64,000 nucleotides of DNA, from positions 1 to 64,000 of the forward strand of contig CAMBPQ010000008.1 in the NCBI GenBank assembly GCA_945869735.1. The letters run 5' to 3'. Source of the DNA: Planctomicrobium piriforme (GTDB lineage Bacteria; Planctomycetota; Planctomycetia; Pirellulales; UBA1268). The first letter of the stretch is position 1. Each line of letters opens with the position of its first letter. Below the pieces are notes generated by a model, which had not been told where the DNA came from, ran no database searches, and saw only the letters and a program-made list of their open reading frames with translations. The translations under genes and the position numbers were made by a program. This document shows, one piece after another, positions 28,154 to 37,502 of the stretch.

Positions 28154-28987
28154 TCAGCCCAGGGCTTCCTCAACCCGCCGCATGTAGTCGATGCTTTCGC
28201 GGGCCAGTCTTTCCGGCCCAGGAGCATAGTCAAACACCTCGATGCTCACCCAACCGGCGTAGCGGATCTCGTCCAAGGCGCGGAAGATCGGACCAAAGTC
28301 GACCGCACCGAACCCCGGGCCCTGGAGATTGGTGTCGTTGGCGTGGAAGTGCTCGAGGTGCCGGGCACTCGCCACGATGATCTCCGGGATCGCCTCCCGC
28401 TCCGACGACATCGCCTTTACGTCGAGGTGCAGGCGGACGTGGGGAGAGCCGATGCGATCGATGAGCCGGCAGGTCTCGGCGGCCGTCGTGAGCACATCGG
28501 TTTCGGCTAGCGATAAGGGTTCAATGGCGACCACGGTGTCGGTTGTTTCGAGCATCGGCACAAGTCTCGAGAACACTTCATGAATAAAATCGACGGCCTG
28601 CTCGGGCGACACTCCGGGCAACAGGCTCCGCTGCTTCGGAGAGCCAAACACGAGCACACGGCCGCCGAGGTCGTTGCAAAGCCGGGCCAGCTCGCCGAGA
28701 TACTCGACCGTATGACCGCGAACGGCGGCGTCGGGATGCGCGACGTGGAAGCCCTCGGTCTTCGCCAGAAGCCAGTGGAGCCCCACGCAATCGAGGCCCG
28801 CGCGGGCGATCGTGCGGCGCATCTCGCTGCGGGTGGGCGCGGAAAGGTCGGTGGCAAGCGGCGCGAGCGTGAAGGGCGCGACCTCGATCCCGCTATACCC
28901 GGCGGCGGCCGCGAAGTCGCAGGCCTTTGCCAGCGACCAGTCGCCGAAGGTCTCGTTGCAGATCGCGTAGCGGAAGGGAGTGTTCAT
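28154..28987 (-). CDS. sugar phosphate isomerase/epimerase (xylose isomerase-like TIM barrel)
   Basis: GYSGIEVAPFTL, VAIEPLSLAETDVL, HLDVKAM, HFHANDTN, GWVSIEVFDYAPGPERLARES. Confidence 0.87.
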   Translation of the reverse strand: MNTPFRYAICNETFGDWSLAKACDFAAAAGYSGIEVAPFTLAPLATDLSAPTRSEMRRTIARAGLDCVGLHWLLAKTEGFHVAHPDAAVRGHTVEYLGELARLCNDLGGRVLVFGSPKQRSLLPGVSPEQAVDFIHEVFSRLVPMLETTDTVVAIEPLSLAETDVLTTAAETCRLIDRIGSPHVRLHLDVKAMSSEREAIPEIIVASARHLEHFHANDTNLQGPGFGAVDFGPIFRALDEIRYAGWVSIEVFDYAPGPERLARESIDYMRRVEEALG

Positions 28988-30090
28988 CGTTGGCCATGTG
29001 GGGGTGACTTCGGATCATCGACCTTCGCGGGTCGTCCGGTGCGGGCGGAGCGATAGCATGCCTCGACGATCGCTACGGCCTTGCGACCCTCGAGACCGTC
29101 AAGCGTGGGTCGGCGGCCGGCCCGCACCGCGTCGAGGAACGACTCGAAGTTGCGGGTGTGACAGGAGTAGTTGATCGCCATTGGGTCGGAGGCGCCGCCG
29201 CTGGTGCCGCTCGAGCCGCCGAACTGCTCGCGGGTGGCGGTGTCATCGGGCGTCTCGGAGCGAAACCGCCAGCAGGTGAGCTGCTCCTCGACCACCTCCG
29301 CGGTGCCGTCGCGGCCGCCCACGAGGAACCGGCGGAGCTGCCCCGGAAAGAGGCTGGTCGCGGCGAGCAACTGGCCCAGGCAGCCGTTCTTGAACTGCAG
29401 GATCGCCACGCAGGTGTCTTCGACCTCGAGACGTTTGGCATCGTGAGATCGTACGGCCGTCATCGCGATCACGCTCTCCACCGAGTTCTCGCCCGGGGCG
29501 AGCCCGGGCATCGTCGCGGCGACGATCCACTGCAGGGCGTCGACACCGTGGATCGATTGGTTCATCAGGGCACCGCCGCCGTCGAGGGCCTTGGTGCCCT
29601 GCCAGCGTCCGGGACCGTAATAGGCGTCGTCGCGCCACCACGGCACGTAACTGGCCGCCACGGCGAGCGTGCCGAATCGGCCGGCGGCCGCGGCCTCATG
29701 CACAGCGCGCACGACGGGATTAAACCGTTGGGGGAAGATCGCGCCCAGGTGCACGCCCGCCTTGTTGGCGAACGCGATCATACGATCGATGCGCTTCACC
29801 GCAATCTCGAGCGGCTTCTCGCAGATCACATGCACGCCTCGGCGAATGGCCGCGAGTACGGCCGGTAGATGCGCACCCGAGGGGGTGGCCACGGTGACGA
29901 AGTCGGGCTTCTCACGACGCAGCATCCGCGCGGTGTCGGCATGCCACTGGCAGCCAAACTCCGCCGCAAACGCGCGGCCCTTCTCCTCGGTGCGGCACGT
30001 GGCAGCCACCAGTTCGACGCCCGGGATGTCGGCCAGGGCCCGCGCGTGCAGCCGCGCGATCGCTCCGATACCGATGATGGCAACCCGCAT
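28984..30090 (-). CDS. Gfo/Idh/MocA-family oxidoreductase
   Basis: MRVAIIGIGAIARLHARAL, VHVICEKPLEIAVKRIDRMI. Confidence 0.9.
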   Translation of the reverse strand: MRVAIIGIGAIARLHARALADIPGVELVAATCRTEEKGRAFAAEFGCQWHADTARMLRREKPDFVTVATPSGAHLPAVLAAIRRGVHVICEKPLEIAVKRIDRMIAFANKAGVHLGAIFPQRFNPVVRAVHEAAAAGRFGTLAVAASYVPWWRDDAYYGPGRWQGTKALDGGGALMNQSIHGVDALQWIVAATMPGLAPGENSVESVIAMTAVRSHDAKRLEVEDTCVAILQFKNGCLGQLLAATSLFPGQLRRFLVGGRDGTAEVVEEQLTCWRFRSETPDDTATREQFGGSSGTSGGASDPMAINYSCHTRNFESFLDAVRAGRRPTLDGLEGRKAVAIVEACYRSARTGRPAKVDDPKSPPHGQR

Positions 30091-30131
30091 GCGGCGTCTC
30101 CCAGGGCCAGCCTTCGGCCCGTGGCTGCTCA

Positions 30132-30293
30132 GTGTAGCGGCGAGCTGGCACCGTGAACGAGGGAGGCGAGGGGGTCGGCGAACGCTCGAGGAGCCTTGGG
30201 CGTATCTTCGCCCCCGGAGACAATCCGCAGGACCGCGCAGCGGCGACTTTTGCCGCCTCCGAGCCGGCGATCCACGTCCGTTGGATGCGCTCT
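30132..30293 (+). repeat. family II structured repeat, copy 3
   Basis: AGCGGCGAGCTGGCACC...GGGGGTCGGCGAACGCTCGAGGAGCCTTGGGCGTATCTTCGCCC...GATCCACGTCCGTTGGATGCGCTCT. Confidence 0.75.
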
Positions 30294-31071
30294 AAGGGAG
30301 GATCGGAGGGTGCGGGTTGTAAAACCGATCGAAGAGCCTGTCGTGCGCTCGGTGCAGATGCGGCATCGGGCCGGCGTCATGCGAGCCGGTCCGCGGGGCG
30401 CAGGGTCCACGGTAGATCGGGCCACATGTGGGGCAGCCACGATTACCCACGAGGTCGAATGGCTGCGGCGGGCAACTTGGATGGCATGGCGGCGGCGGCA
30501 CGCACGTCGGCAACGTCCGGGGCTCGCCGCACCAGTGGATCGGCTCGAGCAACGCGATCCAGTCGGCAGCCGTATCGGTCCGCGGCGGCAGCAGTTTCGC
30601 GATCGCAGCGGCGGCGTCCGGCCCTGTCATCGCGGGGTCGATCCGATCCGTTCCCTTGAGTGGATCGGCAAACTTTTCGGCCAACGACGCCTCGTCGGGA
30701 TCACGATTGCGTCGCTGCTTCCTCCCGGCCGGCCCGTTCGCGGCGCCGAGATCGTCGTCTTCACCGATATCGCCCCGGCTGGCATCGAAGGGCCCCGATG
30801 ACTCCGCGGGCGAATCGGCGGTCGACCCGGGCGTGAAGCCGGGATCGCTGGGAGTGTCGACTCCCACGAGCACGATCCTGGTGGCGGAAGTACCACGCGG
30901 CGCTACGGCATCTTCGCCACAGACACCGCTGACTGACGGCACGAGCGAAGCGGAGAGAATCGCCACGGCGAGTGGCACGCGGCGGGTGGCCGGGCGACGG
31001 GCTGCGACAGTGGATAGCGTTGCGAGTATCTCCACCGTCTTTCGATCGGTCGAAGCCGACGGCTTACTCAA
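30292..31071 (-). CDS. hypothetical secreted, Pro/Cys-rich protein
   Basis: intact ORF, hydrophobic N-terminal segment, LPTCVPPPPCHPSCPPQPF. Confidence 0.55.
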   Translation of the reverse strand: MSKPSASTDRKTVEILATLSTVAARRPATRRVPLAVAILSASLVPSVSGVCGEDAVAPRGTSATRIVLVGVDTPSDPGFTPGSTADSPAESSGPFDASRGDIGEDDDLGAANGPAGRKQRRNRDPDEASLAEKFADPLKGTDRIDPAMTGPDAAAAIAKLLPPRTDTAADWIALLEPIHWCGEPRTLPTCVPPPPCHPSCPPQPFDLVGNRGCPTCGPIYRGPCAPRTGSHDAGPMPHLHRAHDRLFDRFYNPHPPILP

Positions 31072-31187
31072 GCGGCGGCGGCCGGCGCTTACCGGGTCGC
31101 ATCACACAGTTCGGCCTTTGCGGATGAGGTAAACTGGCGGATGTTTCGTGACCGGCGTGTTCTGACCCGCGCTCTGGGCTGCCTCCC

Positions 31188-32390
31188 ATGCACCTTCCCG
31201 ATCCGGTTCGGCTGATTACGGCACTCACCGCCGCACGCCGCAAACTTGTCATCGTGGCGACGGGAGGCGGTTCGTCGGCGATTCCCCATCTGCTCACCAC
31301 CCCAGGAGCTTCGGCCGTGGTGATGGAGGCCATGGTGCCCTACGCACGGGCTGCGCTCGAACGGTTACTCGGCGGCCCACAAGAGACCTCCTGCTCAACG
31401 CTCACGGCCAGGCGGCTCGCGGCCGCGGCCTGGCAACGGGCCTGCCTGCTCGAACAGGCTGACACGGGCGCGGATCACGCCGTCGCTGCCGCGCAGGCCG
31501 TAGGCGTGGCGGTGACGGCGAGTCTCCGCACGAGCCGGCCGAAGCGGGGCGGCCATCGCGTGTGCGTCGCGGTGCAAACGCTCGAGGCGACACACGTGGC
31601 GGAACTCATGCTCGAGAAGGAGGTCCGCACGCGTGCCGAGGAGGAGATGCTCGCGGCGGCGCTGCTCTTTGACGTGCTCATCGACGCCGGTGGGCTTGCC
31701 AAGGCCTGCGGACGGGAAGCGATGAGCGGCCTGCGGCCGGGCGAGCAGGTGGTGCGCGACCAGGTCGTAGCGCCGCCCGCGTGGCGCGAGTTGCTCGCCG
31801 GCACGCGGGCGGTCGTACCGCTTCATGCCGTACCGGAAACCGAAGCGACGCCGACCGCCGGCGGCCTCGTCTTTCCGGGATCGTTCAACCCGCTCCACGA
31901 GGGGCACCGGCTCATGGCACGGATCGCCGAGGAGATCGCGGAACGGCCGCTCGCCTACGAGATCTCGCTCCTCAACGTCGACAAGCCGCTGCTCGACTTC
32001 ATCGAGATCCGCGACCGTGCGGCGCAGTTCGCGGGGCAGCGGGTCTGGCTCACACGGGCGGCGACATTCATCGACAAAATCGCTGTCTTCCCGAAGAGCA
32101 CGTTCGTGATGGGAGCCGACACCTACGTGCGGCTTGCTGATCCGAAGTATTACGGCGGCTCGACCGCGGCGGCGGAGGCGGCGGTCGAGAGCATCGCCAC
32201 GCAGGCCCGTGGGCTGATCGTGTTTGGCCGGGCGCGGCAGGGCGTCTTTGAAGACGCCTCGAAGCTCGACGCGCCTCAGGCCCTGCGGGCTGTCAGCTAT
32301 TTCGTGTCGCAGCGGGAGTTTCGGCTCGACATTTCGAGCACCCAGCTGCGGCACGAGGCGATCGAGTGCATCCAGGAGACCAACGCATGA
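31188..32390 (+). CDS. fusion: CinA-C/PncC-like domain + nucleotidyltransferase (NMNAT-like) domain
   Basis: VATGGGSSAIPHLLTTPGASAVVMEAMVPYA (CinA-C-like); VFPGSFNPLHEGHRLMARIA (HxGH nucleotidyltransferase). Confidence 0.82.
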   Translation: MHLPDPVRLITALTAARRKLVIVATGGGSSAIPHLLTTPGASAVVMEAMVPYARAALERLLGGPQETSCSTLTARRLAAAAWQRACLLEQADTGADHAVAAAQAVGVAVTASLRTSRPKRGGHRVCVAVQTLEATHVAELMLEKEVRTRAEEEMLAAALLFDVLIDAGGLAKACGREAMSGLRPGEQVVRDQVVAPPAWRELLAGTRAVVPLHAVPETEATPTAGGLVFPGSFNPLHEGHRLMARIAEEIAERPLAYEISLLNVDKPLLDFIEIRDRAAQFAGQRVWLTRAATFIDKIAVFPKSTFVMGADTYVRLADPKYYGGSTAAAEAAVESIATQARGLIVFGRARQGVFEDASKLDAPQALRAVSYFVSQREFRLDISSTQLRHEAIECIQETNA

Positions 32391-33607
32391 CGCTCCCAAC
32401 CGCCGCACGAGCCGTCGTGGTGATCGTCTGGCTAGTGACGCTGCCGGTCGCAGCCTTCGCCGACGTGCTTGCCGACAAACTCGAGCCGCACGTCGGTCAG
32501 GTGATCGACCTCATCGAGCTTGGCACGGGCACGCGGTACGTGCGGCCGAGGCTCGAGGGCCTCGTCGTCCGGGACGGCGAAGTAAAGTCGCTGCGGATCG
32601 TTCCCGAAGGCGAAGCGCAGCCCAAGACGCTCCTCCTCAGCGGGGTCACGCGGATCGACGCCAACCGCGAGACGGTGCATACCGCCGAGGTCAAGCGGGG
32701 TGGCGCCGCGGCGTTCAAGCTTGCCAGGGCGAGGGAGGCCTACGCGAAGGAACAGGCGGCGGCGGTCGACCGCATGCAGCAGCGGGGGATCGCGCCGTGG
32801 CCGCGGCTCGCCGCGACCGATCACGATGCGGAGTTGAAGGAGCTCCGGGAGTTTGCCCGCCAGGTGTCGCAGGCATTCCCCACGCTCGAGACGGCGGAGA
32901 CTCACGAGTTTATCGTCGTCACCGATATCCCCGCCGCGCAGATCAAGCCGTATGTCGCCAACCTCGACGGGATGCATGACTTTCTCTGCACGCTCTACGG
33001 CATCCCACCGGGCGAACCGGTGTGGAAAGGGAAGTGTCTCGTGTTCGCGTTCTTCAAAGAGGACGATTTTCAGGTCTTCGAAGACCGCTTCATGCAATCG
33101 ACGCTCCGCGGCATGCACGGACTGTGTCACCAGCGGAGTGACGGCCGAGTGATCATGGCTTGCCACCGCGGCGACGACGCCCCGGCGTTTGCCCACATGC
33201 TCGTGCACGAAACGAGCCACGGCTTCAACTACCGCTGGCTGTCGCCGACCCACCTACCGAACTGGCTCAACGAGGGAATCGCGGAGTGGGTGGGTACGAA
33301 GCTCGTTTCCGGGTGCAACCAGGTGCCGCTCAAAGAGGCACGGGCTCTGGAATACATGAAGCAGAAAGGCAATCTCGGCACTGATTTCTTCGACGCCGAC
33401 AACATCGAGAGCGTGCAATACGGCATGGCCTCGGGGCTCGTGAAGTTTCTCGCCGGCCGCGATCTCAAGAAGTTTGCTGCCTTCGTGCGGGCCCTCAAGG
33501 AGGGCGTGCCCGTCGAGGAAAGTCTCAAACAGACGTACGGGGCGTCGCTCGACGAACTGGTGAAATCCTACGGCACCGCGCTTGGGGTCCCGACTCTCAC
33601 ACGCTGA
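32387..33607 (+). CDS. putative secreted HExxH metallopeptidase-like protein
   Basis: signal peptide; MLVHETSHGFNYRWLSPTHLPNWLNEGIAEWVG; ATGA overlap with previous gene. Confidence 0.7.
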   Translation: MTLPTAARAVVVIVWLVTLPVAAFADVLADKLEPHVGQVIDLIELGTGTRYVRPRLEGLVVRDGEVKSLRIVPEGEAQPKTLLLSGVTRIDANRETVHTAEVKRGGAAAFKLARAREAYAKEQAAAVDRMQQRGIAPWPRLAATDHDAELKELREFARQVSQAFPTLETAETHEFIVVTDIPAAQIKPYVANLDGMHDFLCTLYGIPPGEPVWKGKCLVFAFFKEDDFQVFEDRFMQSTLRGMHGLCHQRSDGRVIMACHRGDDAPAFAHMLVHETSHGFNYRWLSPTHLPNWLNEGIAEWVGTKLVSGCNQVPLKEARALEYMKQKGNLGTDFFDADNIESVQYGMASGLVKFLAGRDLKKFAAFVRALKEGVPVEESLKQTYGASLDELVKSYGTALGVPTLTR

Positions 33608-33642
33608 CGGCGGTCTACACGGCGTGAGCCGTGGGGGCCGTC

Positions 33643-35367
33643 TCAGCTCTTGACCCTGCGGGCGAGGCCGCTGGCGAGCCGATCGAGCGTCACGCTGCGG
33701 TCGTCGATGCCGATGTGAACGCGGATCAGGCTCATGCCCGAGGTGTCGGCCAGGGCCTTCGCGAGCGCCTCGTCAAACTCCCCCTCGGTGCGGACCTCAT
33801 ACCCAGTGCCGCCGCCAAGCACCTGTGGGAGGAGTTGATACTGCCAGGGGTTGATGTCGTTAAACGATCCCTCGTGCAGCAACCGCTCGGTGCCGTAGCC
33901 CTTGTTGTCGAGCACGATTACCGTCACGGCCATCCCGCGACGGACGATCGTGGAGAGTTCCATGCCAGTCATCTGGAAGGCGCCGTCGCCCACCAGCACG
34001 ATCACCGAGAGGTCAGGCCGGGCGGTCTTGGCGCCGACGGCCGCGGGCACCGCGAATCCCATCGACGTGTAGTAAGCCGGCGCGATGAACTCGGTCTGGC
34101 CGCGAATCACAAGCTCACTCGAGGCAAACAGCGCGTCGCCGACGTCAGCGATCACGATCGTCTTGTCGTCGAGCGACTGGTCGAGCCGACGGACGAGCCG
34201 CGTGGTGGTGATCGGTGCGTCGGGCTCGAGGACGAACGGGCCGGCGGCGGCGGCCGGGCCAGGCGGCAGGGGCCGCTGCCTTCCCTTGGGCCGCGCCGCG
34301 GCGACGCCGCGAATGAAGTCGTCGAGCAACACACCATGGAAGTGGTGGTGGCTGATCCGCAGGTCGTCGCTGGTGGCGAAGATCGTTCGCATCGGATCGA
34401 GCTTGGCGGTGAAGATCCCGAGATCGATATCGGTGAGAAGCGCGCCGAGCAGGATGAGGCAATCGCTCTCCTCGACAAACTCCGTCACCTCCCGGCGACC
34501 CAGCGCCCCCTCGTAGAGGCCGATGTAAAGCGGGTGAACCTCGCTGACCACGCTCTTGGCGAGCATCGTCGCTGCGATCGGGATCCCGCTGGCCTCGGCG
34601 AGGGCCACCGTCTCGGCCTGCAGGCCATGGCGGTGCAGTTCGATGCCGGCGATGATCACGGGTCGCTGGGCGGCGTTGATGCGCCCGACCGCCTCCTTCA
34701 CCGCTTCCGCGAGCGCCTCGGGGTCGCTCTGTCGCGGGACGGGCGCGTAGGGGCGGATCTGATCGGGCACCACGGCGACCATGTCGCGGGGCAGTTCGAG
34801 GTAGACCGGCGCCTTCAGGCGGTGCGCCGTGTCGAGCAGGAAGTCGATGTCGCGGAAGGCGGTTGCCGGATCGATGATCTCCAGGCTGGCGGCGCAGAGC
34901 TTGTCGAAGACCTCGAGTTGCGTCCGCCATTCGCGAACACGATGGTGCAGGAGCGGGTTGTTGGCCCGTTCACCGAGGCCCGGGGCTCCGGAGATCATCA
35001 CCACCGGGCTCTTTTCGGCCGCGGCACCCGCGATCGAGTTGGCCAGCGACAGCCCCCCCACGCCGTAGGTCACGCACACCGCCCCCATGCCGTTGACGCG
35101 GGCGTAGGCATCGGCGGCGAAGCCGGCGCAGTCCTCACGGGTGCAGTTCACGAGGTCGAGCGGGCTCTTCTCCAACATGCTGTAGAAGGAGAGCACGTAA
35201 TCACCGGGGAGCCCGAAGACGTGGCGAATCCCGTAGTCGGAAAGCCGTCGGATCAGGTACTGCCCGATCGAGAGGCTCGTCACGCTCTCGGCACGCTGGA
35301 CCGCGGGCCGCTTTGCAGGGGGCGCGACTAGGCCGTTGTCGAGGCTCGAACGAAGGACGATCGACAT
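33643..35367 (-). CDS. thiamine-pyrophosphate enzyme, pyruvate/indolepyruvate decarboxylase-like
   Basis: HVFGLPGDYVLSFYSMLE, CTREDCAGFAADAYARVNG, VLVGDGAFQMTGMELSTIVRRG. Confidence 0.87.
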   Translation of the reverse strand: MSIVLRSSLDNGLVAPPAKRPAVQRAESVTSLSIGQYLIRRLSDYGIRHVFGLPGDYVLSFYSMLEKSPLDLVNCTREDCAGFAADAYARVNGMGAVCVTYGVGGLSLANSIAGAAAEKSPVVMISGAPGLGERANNPLLHHRVREWRTQLEVFDKLCAASLEIIDPATAFRDIDFLLDTAHRLKAPVYLELPRDMVAVVPDQIRPYAPVPRQSDPEALAEAVKEAVGRINAAQRPVIIAGIELHRHGLQAETVALAEASGIPIAATMLAKSVVSEVHPLYIGLYEGALGRREVTEFVEESDCLILLGALLTDIDLGIFTAKLDPMRTIFATSDDLRISHHHFHGVLLDDFIRGVAAARPKGRQRPLPPGPAAAAGPFVLEPDAPITTTRLVRRLDQSLDDKTIVIADVGDALFASSELVIRGQTEFIAPAYYTSMGFAVPAAVGAKTARPDLSVIVLVGDGAFQMTGMELSTIVRRGMAVTVIVLDNKGYGTERLLHEGSFNDINPWQYQLLPQVLGGGTGYEVRTEGEFDEALAKALADTSGMSLIRVHIGIDDRSVTLDRLASGLARRVKS

Positions 35368-35392
35368 GACAGCCTCCTTTGGAGATGAACGA

Positions 35393-35602
35393 TCACTTCG
35401 CGAGCCGTCGCCGCCGGACGGACAGCATCACGAGCCAGAAGCCGAGAAAGGCCGCCACGCAGCCGAGCACGACGAGCATCCGCCGCGGGTCGTGGTTGAG
35501 CCGCCACGCGCCGACGGCGTGGATGCAGCCCCAGACGGCGACCCCGATCATAATCCAGCGGATGATCCGCTCGGCTTCGGGTGGTGGAACAGGCGAGTCC
35601 AT
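35393..35602 (-). CDS. small membrane protein
   Basis: MDSPVPPPEAERIIRWIMIGVAVWG...LVMLSVRRRRLAK, two hydrophobic segments. Confidence 0.6.
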   Translation of the reverse strand: MDSPVPPPEAERIIRWIMIGVAVWGCIHAVGAWRLNHDPRRMLVVLGCVAAFLGFWLVMLSVRRRRLAK

Positions 35603-35623
35603 GCCCCATTCTACCGGTCCCCC

Positions 35624-35795
35624 AGGAAGCCCCAAGCGCGAGCGCGGTGAATACGGCCACCACCCTATCCCGCTCCACACCACCCCCTCGCCCGCCACCC
35701 GCTTTCCCATCGCTTGCGCTCCGGGCTTTTTGGTTTCAGGAAGCCCCAAGCGCGAGCGCGAGGAATACGGCCCCTCACCCAACCCGCTCCGCCAG
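35624..35795. repeat. REP-like A, B', A plus truncated spacer
   Basis: AGGAAGCCCCAAGCGCGAGCGCGGTGAATACGGC ... CCCATCGCTTGCGCTCCGGGCTTTTTG ... AGGAAGCCCCAAGCGCGAGCGCGAGGAATACGGC. Confidence 0.88.
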
Positions 35796-35839
35796 AAAGC
35801 CCACCCGCGGAAGCGGTGGGGGCCGTGCGGGGGAAGGTG

Positions 35840-36066
35840 TCAAAAAAAGGCCCCCGGAACGGCCCAGGGTCCAGGGGGGCTGAGAACCTGGACCGTTTCC
35901 GGGAGCGATTGGACGATCGACGCCTTGAGGGCCACTGTCCCGACGTCGGCGGCGAGCATCCGTGCTGCCGGCGACATCGGGCGGGGTCGACCTCGAAAGG
36001 AAACCCCGTAGCCTTCAGGCGAGGGGACAGTACGGATCGTTTTTTTTTGGGTCAAGGCCGTTCCGA
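35840..36066 (+). ncRNA. putative structured RNA/leader module 1
   Basis: nested inverted repeats GGTCCAGG/CCTGGACC, ACTGTCCC/GGGACAGT, GTCGGCGGC..AGCA/TGCT..GCCGGCGAC, CGGGGT..CCT/AGG..ACCCCG, GCC/GGC; T9 run at 36040-36048. Confidence 0.5.
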
Positions 36067-36068
36067 TG

Positions 36069-36182
36069 CCCGTTCCAGGAGTAAGTTCTGCCCGTTGGCG
36101 GGGCCGCATCCAGCCCAGCCTGCCGGCATTCCGCCGGGTGCCGGCAGGGAGGTGTGTCGGCGCGGACTGGGAGGGAACGGGT
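36069..36182 (+). ncRNA. putative structured leader module 2
   Basis: CCCGTTCC/GGAACGGG enclosing CCCAG/CTGGG and CCTGCCGGC/GCCGGCAGG. Confidence 0.4.
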
Positions 36183-36232
36183 ATGATCGCCGCGCTCCCG
36201 ACCGGCAGCTGCTCAACCAAGGAGTTCTCCCG

Positions 36233-36874
36233 ATGGCAAACGCCGTCCCCCTGATCACCCCTGCGATTACCCCTGCGTTGCCAATCCCGTCCGCCGGCGC
36301 ACCGCCGACACCAGAGGCGTGGGCGGCCGCCTTCGCGGCGGCACTGCCCTACGCTGCGTTTCTGGAACGCCACGGCACAAACGAGCAGCGCGGGCGGTGG
36401 ACCGCCTTTCACGAAAAGGTCGTGCTCACTCCGGCCCAACGGCAGTTGCTCGGCGGCTTCGTGCGGACGATGCCGGTGCTCGTGCTCGCCGGCGCCTGGT
36501 GCGGTGACTGCGTGAACCAGTGCCCGATCTTCGCGCACTTCGCGGCGGCCGCGCCCACGATCGACCTGCGGTTTCTCGACCGCGACGTCTTGCCCGACAT
36601 CGCCGCCCATCTCAAGGTCTGCGGCGGACAGCGGGTGCCCGTCGCCGCATTCTTCAGTGAGGATTTCACGCCCATCCTCTTCTATGGCGACCGTACGCTC
36701 TCCGCGTACCGGGCCACGGCTACGGCCCAGCTCGGTTCGTCGTGCGCGTCCGGCGCCGCGCCGCCCCCGTCGGAGGCGATTGCCGCGGTCGTGTCCGACT
36801 GGCTCGACCAGTTCGAGCGGGTCCACCACATCCTACGACTCTCCGCCCGCCTGCGCGAAACGCACGGCGACTGA
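36233..36874 (+). CDS. thioredoxin-like protein
   Basis: LAGAWCGDCVNQCPIFAHFA and KVCGGQRVPVAAFF. Confidence 0.8.
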   Translation: MANAVPLITPAITPALPIPSAGAPPTPEAWAAAFAAALPYAAFLERHGTNEQRGRWTAFHEKVVLTPAQRQLLGGFVRTMPVLVLAGAWCGDCVNQCPIFAHFAAAAPTIDLRFLDRDVLPDIAAHLKVCGGQRVPVAAFFSEDFTPILFYGDRTLSAYRATATAQLGSSCASGAAPPPSEAIAAVVSDWLDQFERVHHILRLSARLRETHGD

Positions 36875-36876
36875 CC

Positions 36877-37254
36877 ATGAACAGCCGCGAACGCTGGACG
36901 GTCTATCCGCTGTTGTTCCTCGCGATCGGGCTCGCACTCCGCGCCGTGGCGGTGCCGCCCGACAAGCTCTCGGTGAGTGTCGTCGAGGCCGGCCGGATCG
37001 TCTGCGGGGAGATCGTGATCGCGGCGGAAGACGACACGAAGCTCGTGCACGTCGGTCGCGTCAAAGGGGGTGGTGGCGGGCGGATCGAGGTCAACGATGG
37101 CACGGGCATCGTGGCGGTCGCGATCGGAACCGGTCCGGAAAGCCGCGACGGCGGCGTGGATTTTTTCAACGGCGAGGGGCGGCCGGTGGGGCGGCTCAGC
37201 CCTGGCGGAGCCTCCGCGGAAACTCCGCGAGACCCGGGATCCGTCGAAAACTGA
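36877..37254 (+). CDS. hypothetical protein
   Basis: ORF follows thioredoxin-like gene closely; N-terminal hydrophobic segment. Confidence 0.5.
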   Translation: MNSRERWTVYPLLFLAIGLALRAVAVPPDKLSVSVVEAGRIVCGEIVIAAEDDTKLVHVGRVKGGGGGRIEVNDGTGIVAVAIGTGPESRDGGVDFFNGEGRPVGRLSPGGASAETPRDPGSVEN

Positions 37255-37256
37255 AA

Positions 37257-37330
<74 letters not shown>

Positions 37331-37502
37331 CTGACACCAATCGTAACGGTTTTGCTGATCGGTCAACCGGACGGCGGCGAAACCCGCTGGCGGCCAGGCT
37401 GCCCGGGGGCTGGCGTCGTGTATCTTTGACAGAGAGACTCGTCGGGGCGGACGGCTCTGGGACGCTCCCCGCGACCGCGGGCCCATCCGCGGACGGTTTT
37501 TC

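Noticed and set aside
35931-36050. Cobalamin riboswitch, suggested by GCCACTG at 35931-35937
   Set aside because: No AGYCAGRAGACC-type B12 box and no properly placed GGTGAA element; motif alone is too short.
35714-36232. N-terminal extension of the thioredoxin-like ORF through the REP units and structured region
   Set aside because: Translation is arbitrary (REP-derived KPQARARG etc.); the natural start is ATG at 36233.
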